A stretch of DNA of 39,821 bases from Paracoccaceae bacterium (GTDB lineage Bacteria; Pseudomonadota; Alphaproteobacteria; Rhodobacterales; Rhodobacteraceae). Of the stretch, positions 33,225 to 39,821 are shown one piece after another. The DNA is taken from the NCBI GenBank assembly GCA_007128135.1, contig SKYA01000005.1:1-39821 (forward strand), read 5' to 3'. The notes under the pieces are model-generated. The model was given only the letters and a program-made list of their open reading frames with translations. It did not search any database and was not told where the DNA came from. Positions within the stretch are counted from its first letter, which is position 1, and each line of letters opens with the position of its first letter. Both the position numbers and the translations under genes were made by a program.

Positions 33225-33913
33225 CCCCCGAGTTGCTGACCCTGCTGGAACACGTCGATACGCCCACTGTCTGCAACGCCATCGAGGTGGTGCAGGGGCG
33301 ACGCGGCTTTGACGCCTTCACGCGCGGCACGATGCTGTGCTCGGAACCCGGGCGCGCGGTCGTGGGCCATGCGGTGACTGCCCAGATTGCCGCCCATGAC
33401 CCTCCGACCGAGGCACCGGATGTGATCCGCGCGCGGCGCATGGCCTATTACAAGGCCATGCATGATGCCCCGAAACCCTCGCTCGCCGTGATCGAGGATG
33501 CGGATTATCCCGACTGCATCGGCGCCTATTGGGGCGAGATCAATACCACTATCCACAAGGGGTTCGGCATGTCCGGCGCACTGACCAATGGCGTGATGCG
33601 CGACCTGGGAGACCTTCCCCCCGGCTTTCCGGTGATTGCGGGCAGTATGGGCCCGAGCCACGGCTTCGTGCATGTGCGCGCGCTGGGCACGCCTGTGACC
33701 GTCTTCGGGCTACGCGTGACACAGGGCGATCTGGTCCATGCCGATCGCCACGGCGCGCTCGTGATTCCGCCCGAGGTCATTCCGCACCTTGCCAACGGGA
33801 TCGAAAGGCTGCTCGCAACCGAAAGGCTGATACTCAAGCCCGCCCGCGCACCGGGCTTCGATTTCGCTGCCTTCGAGACCGCCTGGGCCGCTTTCGAGAA
33901 GTCGCGGACCTGA
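33221..33913 (+). CDS. RraA-like protein (HMG aldolase/decarboxylase family)
   Basis: The 230-residue protein belongs to the RraA/DlpA family. Members include 4-hydroxy-4-methyl-2-oxoglutarate aldolases and oxaloacetate decarboxylases as well as RNase E inhibitors. The catalytic segment reads SGALTNGVMRDL, with Arg127-Asp128 in the usual places (an Asn replaces the common Asp before the Gly). In this operon a lyase acting on a keto-acid product is the likely role. Start at the ATG overlapping the hydrolase stop; AAGGAG lies 12 bp upstream. It is the last gene of the rightward cluster. Confidence 0.85.
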   Translation: MTPELLTLLEHVDTPTVCNAIEVVQGRRGFDAFTRGTMLCSEPGRAVVGHAVTAQIAAHDPPTEAPDVIRARRMAYYKAMHDAPKPSLAVIEDADYPDCIGAYWGEINTTIHKGFGMSGALTNGVMRDLGDLPPGFPVIAGSMGPSHGFVHVRALGTPVTVFGLRVTQGDLVHADRHGALVIPPEVIPHLANGIERLLATERLILKPARAPGFDFAAFETAWAAFEKSRT

Positions 33914-33923
33914 CACTTCTGCA

Positions 33924-33943
33924 CGGCCCGCATGCCAGGGCCG
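33924..33943. terminator. Hairpin between convergent RraA-like and LysR genes
   Basis: CGGCCC and GGGCCG form a 6-bp stem with an 8-base loop shortly after the RraA-like stop. There is no T-run, so it is a tentative end of the long operon. The 91-bp gap shows nothing else. Confidence 0.35.
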
Positions 33944-34004
33944 GACCGGCGCGCGCGGCCTGCCGCGCAACACCAGTACGCGCCCGACAAACGCTGCGCG
34001 CGCG

Positions 34005-34895
34005 TCAGTCCGTCCTGGCGCTGCTCACAAGCCAGTCATAGACCAGCCGCGCGCGGCGCGAGAGCGGCGCGTGCAGCGTGACATGGAAATCCTCGCGCGG
34101 CTCCACCTGATCGGGCAGCAGCGGCACCAGTTCACCTGTCGTCAGATAAGACCGTGCCAGACGCACCCAGCCCAGCACGGCGCCCATGTCGTCGCGCGCG
34201 GCCTGTAGCGCGATCATGTAGTTGTTGACGCGATGCGAATGGCGCACCGGAGCGGCATTTCCCAATGCCCGGAACCAGCCGGTCCAGTCGGTCCATCCTG
34301 CGACATGGGTCTCGAAATGGATCAGCGGCAGGGCCGCGAGGTCCGCGACGGTCCTGACAGGATGCGCGGCTGCAAAGCGCGGGCTGGCCAGCGCCATCAA
34401 CCGGTCGCGAAACAGCACGCTGCACTCCGTCCGGTCCCGCGGCACGATCCCATAGCGTATGCTGAGATCACATTCGGCCGGCGCCTCGCCCGTGTCGCTG
34501 ACGATCTGCGTGACCGAGACATCGCCATGTGTCTTCCAGAATTGCGCCAGCTTCGGCGTCAGCCAGAGCGAGCTTACCGCCGTCGTGACCCCGATCGTGA
34601 CCGAGGCCCCGCTGGCACGGCGGCGCAGTTGCCCGATGGCATCGGCCATCCCCTCGAAGCCGCGTTGCAACGCGACCAGCAGATAGGCGCCCGACTCGGT
34701 CAGGCTGACACCCCGGTGATGGCGCTGGAACAGGCTGCATTGCAGTTCGGCCTCCAGCGCCTTGATCTGATGGCTGATGGCCGCTGGCGTCACGTTCAGT
34801 TCCCGCGCGGCAGTCGTGAAACTCACATGCCTTGCCGCGGCCTCGAAGGCGACAAGCATCGTCAGGGAAGGCAGGTCGTAGGGGCGCTGGGGCAA
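34005..34895 (-). CDS. LysR-family transcriptional regulator (GcvA-like)
   Basis: The 296-residue protein has the LysR helix-turn-helix near the N-terminus (LVAFEAAARHVSFTTAARELNVTPAAISHQI split over residues 14-44) and the substrate-binding effector domain after residue 95. The GcvA-like subgroup fits (SLTMLVAFEAAARH). No ATG or GTG precedes the conserved N-terminus; the frame begins with TTG at 34895, preceded by GAGG, so a TTG start is chosen. It is divergent from the MttB-family gene and probably controls it. Confidence 0.88.
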   Translation of the reverse strand: MPQRPYDLPSLTMLVAFEAAARHVSFTTAARELNVTPAAISHQIKALEAELQCSLFQRHHRGVSLTESGAYLLVALQRGFEGMADAIGQLRRRASGASVTIGVTTAVSSLWLTPKLAQFWKTHGDVSVTQIVSDTGEAPAECDLSIRYGIVPRDRTECSVLFRDRLMALASPRFAAAHPVRTVADLAALPLIHFETHVAGWTDWTGWFRALGNAAPVRHSHRVNNYMIALQAARDDMGAVLGWVRLARSYLTTGELVPLLPDQVEPREDFHVTLHAPLSRRARLVYDWLVSSARTD

Positions 34896-34962
34896 ACTGA
34901 CCTCAGTTGAAACTCTTGTTTCTTCCTCAATTTATATATTTTGCAGGGCTTTGCATTATTTG

Positions 34963-34981
34963 AATTCATGTAACGTGAATT
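34963..34981. promoter_or_regulatory. Inverted repeat in the LysR/MttB intergenic region
   Basis: AATTCA and TGAATT are a perfect 6-bp inverted pair around TGTAACG. The stretch 34930-34985 is strongly AT-rich for this genome and is the likely promoter area between the divergent LysR and MttB genes. A regulator site is plausible; which protein binds is unknown. Confidence 0.35.
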
Positions 34982-35085
34982 TTTCTGTCATTGCCAGAAC
35001 CTGTCTGCTGTCGCAGGGTCGGCGTCAGAGATGTGCACGTCCGCAGGGCTTGCGGCATCGGGTCAACCCAAACGGAGTTCCAGGC

Positions 35086-36678
35086 ATGTTGCAGAACACC
35101 ACCAAGACCGACAGTCTCCCGTCAGACCGTCCTGCCCGGCGCGCGCGAAAGGGCCGCGTCCAGACCACCCGCAACCCCGAGCCGGGGCAGAACCTGCACC
35201 TGCGCACGCCCTACATCACCCGGCGCATTCCCACCTATGACCTGCTGGACGACGAGGCGCTGAGCCGGATCGAAGCCACGGCAGACCGTATCCTTGCCGA
35301 AATCGGGATCGAGCTGCGCGACGACGCCGAGGCCATGCGGCTCTATCAGGACGCGGGCGCGCAGGTGACGCATGTTTCGGGCGAGATCTGGCGCATTCGG
35401 TTTGCACCCGGCATGCTGCGCGAGATCCTGAAATCTGCGCCCGCACGCTTTACCCAGCACGCGCGCAACCCCGCGAACAGCGTCGAGATCGGCGGCGATG
35501 CGATGGTGTTTGCGCCAGCCTATGGATCACCCTTCGTGATGGATCTGGATCAGGGACGGCGCTATGGCACGATTGCCGATTTCGAAAACCTGATCAAACT
35601 GGCGCAATCCTCGCCCTGGCTGCATCATTCCGGCGGCACGATCTGCGAGCCGACCGACGTGCCGGTCAACAAGCGCCATCTGGACATGGTCTATGCCCAT
35701 ATGCGTTATTCCGACCGCGCCTTCCTCGGCTCCATCACCGCGCCCGAACGCGCCGCCGACAGTATCGAGATGTGCCGCATCCTGTTCGGGGCCGAGTTTG
35801 TCGAGAATAACTGCGTGATCATGGGCAATTTCAACACCACCTCGCCCCTTGTTCTGGACGGAGTGACGACTGCGGGCATCCGCACCTATGCCGCGGCCGG
35901 GCAGGGGTCGATCCATCTGCCATTTCTGCTGGGCGGAGCCGTGGCGCCGCTGACCATGGCAGGGACAGTAGCACAGTGCCTGGCCGAGTCGATGGCATCC
36001 TGCGCACTGGCGCAACTGGTGCGGCCCGGCGCTCCAGTGGTCTTCGCGGGGTTCCTGTCATCCATGTCGCTGCGCACCGGATCGCCCACATTCGGCACAC
36101 CCGAACCTGCGCTGGGCTCACTGGTGATGGGACAACTTGCGCGGCGGTTGAACCTGCCCTTGCGCTGCGCGGGCAATTTCAGCACCTCGAAATCGCCTGA
36201 CGGGCAGGCGATGCAGCAGGCGATGATGTCGATGATGTCGGCCATTCAGGGCGGGGCGAACTATATCCTGCATGCGGCGGGGTTTGTGGACGGGCTGTTG
36301 TCGATGTCGTATGAAAAGATGATCATGGACATGGACATGTGCGGCGCACTGCACGCCTATCTCGCGGGGATCGAGGTCACTGACGACACGCTGGCCTTTG
36401 ACGCGCTGGCGCAATTCGGGCCGGGCGAGCATCTGTTCGGCACGGACCACACGTTGCGGCACTATGAAACCGCCTATTGGGACAGCGGCCTGAATGATGA
36501 TCGTACCCATGAGACATGGTCGGAAACCGGCAGCATTGACGCAGCCAGCCGCGCCAACCAGCGCTGGAAGGACACGCTGGCGCGCTATGTGCCGCCCACC
36601 ATTGACCCCGGGATTGACGAGGCGTTGAAGGATCATGTGGCGCGCCGAAAGGCCGCCATGCCCGATGCGTGGTATTGA
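35086..36678 (+). CDS. MttB-family (trimethylamine methyltransferase-like) protein, non-pyrrolysine
   Basis: The 530-residue protein is a member of the trimethylamine methyltransferase MttB superfamily (COG5598), with an N-terminal RTPYITRRIPTYDLLDDE and segments such as LHHSGGTICEPTDVP and SGLNDDRTHETWSETG. No in-frame UAG is present, so it is a pyrrolysine-free member like the glycine-betaine methyltransferase MtgB. Such enzymes pass a methyl group from a quaternary amine to a corrinoid protein. No corrinoid protein is present in the window. The ATG after GGAG is chosen although the frame is open 135 bp further upstream. The next gene begins 9 bp after it. Confidence 0.87.
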   Translation: MLQNTTKTDSLPSDRPARRARKGRVQTTRNPEPGQNLHLRTPYITRRIPTYDLLDDEALSRIEATADRILAEIGIELRDDAEAMRLYQDAGAQVTHVSGEIWRIRFAPGMLREILKSAPARFTQHARNPANSVEIGGDAMVFAPAYGSPFVMDLDQGRRYGTIADFENLIKLAQSSPWLHHSGGTICEPTDVPVNKRHLDMVYAHMRYSDRAFLGSITAPERAADSIEMCRILFGAEFVENNCVIMGNFNTTSPLVLDGVTTAGIRTYAAAGQGSIHLPFLLGGAVAPLTMAGTVAQCLAESMASCALAQLVRPGAPVVFAGFLSSMSLRTGSPTFGTPEPALGSLVMGQLARRLNLPLRCAGNFSTSKSPDGQAMQQAMMSMMSAIQGGANYILHAAGFVDGLLSMSYEKMIMDMDMCGALHAYLAGIEVTDDTLAFDALAQFGPGEHLFGTDHTLRHYETAYWDSGLNDDRTHETWSETGSIDAASRANQRWKDTLARYVPPTIDPGIDEALKDHVARRKAAMPDAWY

Positions 36679-36687
36679 GAGGGCATC

Positions 36688-38733
36688 ATGTCGAACGATC
36701 CGCTGTTGCAGCCGTATCAACTCAAGCATCTTACCTTGCGCAACCGGATCATGACCACGGCGCATGAACCGGCCTATCCCGAGGACGGAATGCCGAAAGC
36801 GCGCTATGTCGCCTATCATGCGGAACGGGCGAAAGCGGGCGTGGCGCTGGCCATGACGGCAGGCTCTGCCGCAGTCTCACGCGACAGCCCGCCCGTGTTC
36901 AACAATATCCTGGCGTGGCGCGACGAGGTGGTGCCCCATATCCGCGCGCTGACCGACGCCTGCCACGACCACGGCTGCGCGGTGATGATCCAGCTCACCC
37001 ATCTGGGCCGCCGCACCGGCTGGAACAAGGGCGACTGGCTGCCTTCGGTCTCCTCCAGCAGACACCGCGAACCGGCGCACCGGGCGTTTCCGAAGCTGGC
37101 CGAGGATTGGGATATCGAGCGCATCATTGCAGATTTTGCCGATGCGACGGAACGGATGAAGGCAGGCGGCATGGACGGCATCGAGTTGCAGGTCTATGGC
37201 CATCTGCTCGATCAGTTCTGGTCACCCCTGACCAACGATCTCGACGGCCCCTATGGCGGCGAGAGCCTCGAGACGCGGATGCAGCTTCTGATGGACGTGC
37301 TGCGTGGCATCCGTGCGCGTGTTGGCGACGGGTTCATCGTCGGCGTGCGCTACACCGCCGATGAGGCCGTCACGGGCGGGATTGATGCTGCCGAAGGATT
37401 GGAAATCTCGAAGCGGCTGGCCGAATGCGGGATGGTGGATTTCCTGAACGTCATTCGCGGGCGTATCCATACCGACCCCGCCATGACCGATGTGATCCCT
37501 GTGCAGGGCATGAAATCGGCGCCGCATCTGGATTTCGCGGGCGCCGTGCGCGCGGCGACCGGCATGCCGACCTTTCACGCCGCGCGCATTCCGGATGTGG
37601 CCACCGCGCGCCATGCGGTGGCCTCGGGCTTGTTGGACATGGTCGGCATGACCCGCGCGCATATGGCCGACCCGCATATCGTGCGCAAGATCATCGAGGG
37701 ACGCGAGGACGACATCCGCCCCTGCGTCGGCGCGACCTACTGCCTCGACCGGATCTATCAGGCCGGTGAGGCGCTGTGCATCCACAACGCTGCCACCGGG
37801 CGCGAATTGACTCTGCCGCATGTCATCACACCTGCACGCGCGCGCAGGCAAGTCGTGGTGGTCGGCGCTGGCCCCGCCGGGCTGGAAGCTGCACGCGTCG
37901 CCGCCGAGCGCGGGCATGACGTGACAGTGTTCGAGGCCCAGCCCGACCCCGGCGGCCAGATCAGGCTGACCGCGCAAAACCCGCGCAGGCGCGAGATGAT
38001 CGGCATCATCGACTGGCGCATGGCCCAGTGTGCTGCGCGCGATGTGGTGTTTCACTTCAACAGTTTCGCCGAAGCGGAGGACGTGACGGCGCTGGCCCCG
38101 GATGTGGTGATCGTGGCCACGGGCGGGCTGCCCAATACGGAACTGTTTGAAGGCGGCGCCGAGAACCCGCATGTGGTCAGCGCCTGGGACATTATCGCGG
38201 GCGACGTGAAACCCGCTGGCCGCGTGCTGGTCTATGACGAGTCGGGCGATCATCCGGGGCTGATGGCGGCGGAAGTGGCCGCCAATGCCGGGGCGCAGGT
38301 CGAGGTGATGACCCCCGACCGGACCTTCGCGCCAGATATAATGGGCATGAACCTTGTCCCCTATATGCGCGCGCTGCAGGACAAGGATGTCACCTTCACC
38401 GTCACCCGCCGCCTGCTGGACGTGACGCGCGACGGCAACCGTCTGCGCGCGACCATCGGCACCGATTACAGCAGCTTCACCCGGGATCAGCACTACGACC
38501 AAGTGGTGGTGAATTACGGCACCATGCCGCTGGCCGATCTCTATTTCACGCTCAGGCCACTGTCATCGAATGGTGGCGCAGTGGATTACGACTCGCTCAC
38601 CTCAGGCCGGGCGCAGGACATGACCCGCAACAGCGATGGCCAGTTCCAACTGTTCCGGATCGGTGACGCGGTCAGCGCGCGCAACACGCATGCCGCCATC
38701 CATGACGCGCTGCGCCTGATGAAGGATATCTGA
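36688..38733 (+). CDS. NADH:flavin oxidoreductase / trimethylamine dehydrogenase-like protein
   Basis: The 681-residue protein has the layout of the trimethylamine/dimethylamine dehydrogenase and 2,4-dienoyl-CoA reductase family: an FMN barrel (1-about 340), a cysteine-rich Fe-S segment (346-364), and a FAD/NAD(P)-binding C-terminal half starting VVVGAGPAGLEAARVA. The active-site region GIELQVYGHLLDQF carries Tyr170 and His172. The Fe-S segment reads CVGATYC...C (Cys346, Cys352, Cys364). The second of the four usual cysteines is Ala349. Oxidative demethylation of a tertiary amine is the most likely role. It is coupled to the MttB-family gene. Confidence 0.9.
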   Translation: MSNDPLLQPYQLKHLTLRNRIMTTAHEPAYPEDGMPKARYVAYHAERAKAGVALAMTAGSAAVSRDSPPVFNNILAWRDEVVPHIRALTDACHDHGCAVMIQLTHLGRRTGWNKGDWLPSVSSSRHREPAHRAFPKLAEDWDIERIIADFADATERMKAGGMDGIELQVYGHLLDQFWSPLTNDLDGPYGGESLETRMQLLMDVLRGIRARVGDGFIVGVRYTADEAVTGGIDAAEGLEISKRLAECGMVDFLNVIRGRIHTDPAMTDVIPVQGMKSAPHLDFAGAVRAATGMPTFHAARIPDVATARHAVASGLLDMVGMTRAHMADPHIVRKIIEGREDDIRPCVGATYCLDRIYQAGEALCIHNAATGRELTLPHVITPARARRQVVVVGAGPAGLEAARVAAERGHDVTVFEAQPDPGGQIRLTAQNPRRREMIGIIDWRMAQCAARDVVFHFNSFAEAEDVTALAPDVVIVATGGLPNTELFEGGAENPHVVSAWDIIAGDVKPAGRVLVYDESGDHPGLMAAEVAANAGAQVEVMTPDRTFAPDIMGMNLVPYMRALQDKDVTFTVTRRLLDVTRDGNRLRATIGTDYSSFTRDQHYDQVVVNYGTMPLADLYFTLRPLSSNGGAVDYDSLTSGRAQDMTRNSDGQFQLFRIGDAVSARNTHAAIHDALRLMKDI

Positions 38734-38843
38734 ACCGGCACCGCGCGTGGATCAGGACCATCAAGGACGGTGTCTGCGCCGACAGGACTGCTGTCGCCGC
38801 GCCTGGGAAGACATCTCTTTACGCGCAGTATTTCCAGGGCTAC

Positions 38844-38857
38844 TTTCATCCATGAAA
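38844..38857. promoter_or_regulatory. Candidate IclR-type operator
   Basis: TTTCAT and ATGAAA form a perfect 6-bp inverted repeat with a CC spacer, 40 bp before the IclR start. IclR-family sites are often of this kind, so autoregulation is possible. It lies in a 164-bp gap (38734-38897) with no other gene seen. Confidence 0.45.
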
Positions 38858-38897
38858 TATCCCTCCATGGATGATCCCCGCACAGGACATATGGCAC

Positions 38898-39725
38898 ATG
38901 ACGGAAGCCCGAAAATATACGGCGCCCGCGCTTGAAAAGGGGCTGGACATACTGGAACTGCTGGCAAGCCGCGACGCGGGCTTGTCACAGGCCGAGATCG
39001 CCCGCGAGCTTGGCCGCTCGGTGAGCGAGATTTTCCGTATGCTGGTTGTCTTGCAGGACAGGGGCTATCTCGCGCAGGACCCGGACAGCGACCGCTATGT
39101 GTTGACCGCGCTGCTGTTCGAACTCGCCCATCGCACGCCGATGCTGCGCCGCCTGACCACGCTGGCCGGTCCAGTCATGCAGCGCCTGGCCAGATCCGTG
39201 AACCAGTCCGTCCACCTCGCCGTCATCTCGGACGCGGCGGTTCTGGTGGTTGGTCAGGTCGACAGCCCCGGAAACAATGTCATGTCAGTGCGGTTGGGCG
39301 CCAGGATCGACCTGTGGCGTGCCTCGTCCGGCCGGGTGATCCTTGCCCATCTGCCGCCCGAGGATCTGGACAAGATGGTCGCGCGCGTTCCCCTGCCTGC
39401 TGACATGGACGAGACCCGCGTGCGGGCCGAACTGACACATATCGCGCGGACCGGACACGAGGTTATGGACAGTTTCGTGATGCGCGGCGTGGTCAACATC
39501 TCGGCCCCGATCATCGACCATACCGGCCACGCCATCGCCGCCCTGACAATCCCGCATGTCGAACGATATCACGACACCATCGGATTCAATGAATGCCGCG
39601 ACGGGGTCATCGGGGCGGCAAATGCCCTGAGCAAGAGCCTCGGCGGCGGGGCTGCCGCGCGGGTGCAGACCGGCGTGATGACCGCCCCCGACAGGCACGG
39701 GGAAACCATCACGCCGACCCGTTAG
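38898..39725 (+). CDS. IclR-family transcriptional regulator
   Basis: The 275-residue protein has the IclR winged helix at the N-terminus (ALEKGLDILELLASRDAGLS and IARELGRSVSEIFRML) and the C-terminal effector domain (VRLGARIDLWRASSGRVILA, then FVMRGVVNISAPIID). The ATG at 38898 with AGGA upstream is chosen; an in-frame ATG lies 27 bp earlier. It follows the demethylation module and may control it or the convergent dehydrogenase. Its end overlaps the convergent partial gene by 4 bp. Confidence 0.92.
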   Translation: MTEARKYTAPALEKGLDILELLASRDAGLSQAEIARELGRSVSEIFRMLVVLQDRGYLAQDPDSDRYVLTALLFELAHRTPMLRRLTTLAGPVMQRLARSVNQSVHLAVISDAAVLVVGQVDSPGNNVMSVRLGARIDLWRASSGRVILAHLPPEDLDKMVARVPLPADMDETRVRAELTHIARTGHEVMDSFVMRGVVNISAPIIDHTGHAIAALTIPHVERYHDTIGFNECRDGVIGAANALSKSLGGGAAARVQTGVMTAPDRHGETITPTR

Positions 39726-39821
39726 TCCAGTTGCAGCGGCACTGCCGGGCGCTGCATGGCGTTGAAGCAGGCCTCGACCAGCGCCATCGTGTGATAGGCA
39801 TCCTCGATGCCCGAGAACAGC
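39722..39821 (-). CDS. C-terminal end of a Gfo/Idh/MocA-family dehydrogenase (cut by window)
   Basis: Only the last 32 residues are present, ending MQRPAVPLQLD. The segment GIEDAYHTMALVEACF is typical of the C-terminus of Gfo/Idh/MocA NAD(P)-dependent oxidoreductases, which act on sugars, inositols and related compounds. The gene continues beyond the right edge on the minus strand and converges on the IclR gene with a 4-bp overlap. The family call rests on a short segment. Confidence 0.6.
   Translation of the reverse strand, partial: LFSGIEDAYHTMALVEACFNAMQRPAVPLQLD

Noticed and set aside
19734-33913. Sulfopropanediol degradation pathway as a firm assignment
   Set aside because: Only one HpsN-like protein supports it. 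Sulfolactate lyase, a TRAP transporter and sulfite export genes are absent.
35086-36678. Pyrrolysine-containing MttB
   Set aside because: There is no in-frame UAG in the gene and nothing else points to pyrrolysine use.
1-39821. Mobile elements, CRISPR arrays, tRNA or rRNA genes
   Set aside because: No transposase, integrase, spaced direct repeats or RNA gene signatures were found on reading both strands.

Overview
This window looks like chromosomal DNA of a marine-type alphaproteobacterium of the Rhodobacteraceae (Roseobacter group). It is GC-rich. The protein sequences read as roseobacter-type, a short intergenic repeat that I associate with this family occurs three times, and short same-strand overlaps (ATGA and similar) are common. 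I see no tRNA, rRNA, insertion sequence, phage gene or CRISPR array. Functions are read from motifs and family knowledge only; no database search was possible.

The left half (about 1-19.5 kb) is mostly housekeeping. On the minus strand, purD is followed after a 369-bp gap by tadA and a ceramidase-family membrane hydrolase. xseA runs divergently from purD. Then come a small exported protein, ftsY converging on yqgE, a stand-alone DsbD N-terminal-like protein, a two-gene RND efflux operon, moaB with a UDG-like gene, and a tight pyrB / two small membrane genes / pyrC-like / plsY operon. A CDF metal transporter closes this half. Two proteins here have lost expected catalytic or cofactor residues: the dihydroorotase-like protein lacks its metal ligands and catalytic Asp, and the family-4-type uracil-DNA glycosylase lacks most [4Fe-4S] cysteines.

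The right half (19.7 kb to the end) is accessory catabolism. A divergent promoter region near 24.0-24.2 kb carries two copies, in opposite orientation, of a LacI-type palindrome (TGCATTCGTATGCA). Leftward run a sugar-type ABC solute-binding protein, two permeases and a double-SnoaL protein. Rightward run the ABC ATPase, a histidinol-dehydrogenase-like (HpsN-like) enzyme, a second double-SnoaL protein, an SDR, a LacI regulator, a third, more distant SnoaL-like protein, a bicupin, a MetE-C-terminal-like zinc transferase, an alpha/beta hydrolase and an RraA-like lyase. Most of these overlap by 4 bp, so they probably form one coupled pathway for a small imported, probably polyhydroxylated, compound. 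I do not recognise the combination as a described pathway.

The last 6 kb form a second module: a LysR regulator divergent from an MttB-family (non-pyrrolysine) methyltransferase and a trimethylamine-dehydrogenase-like flavoprotein, then an IclR regulator and the end of a Gfo/Idh/MocA-type dehydrogenase. This suggests demethylation of a methylated amine or betaine. Whether it works with the first module is open.
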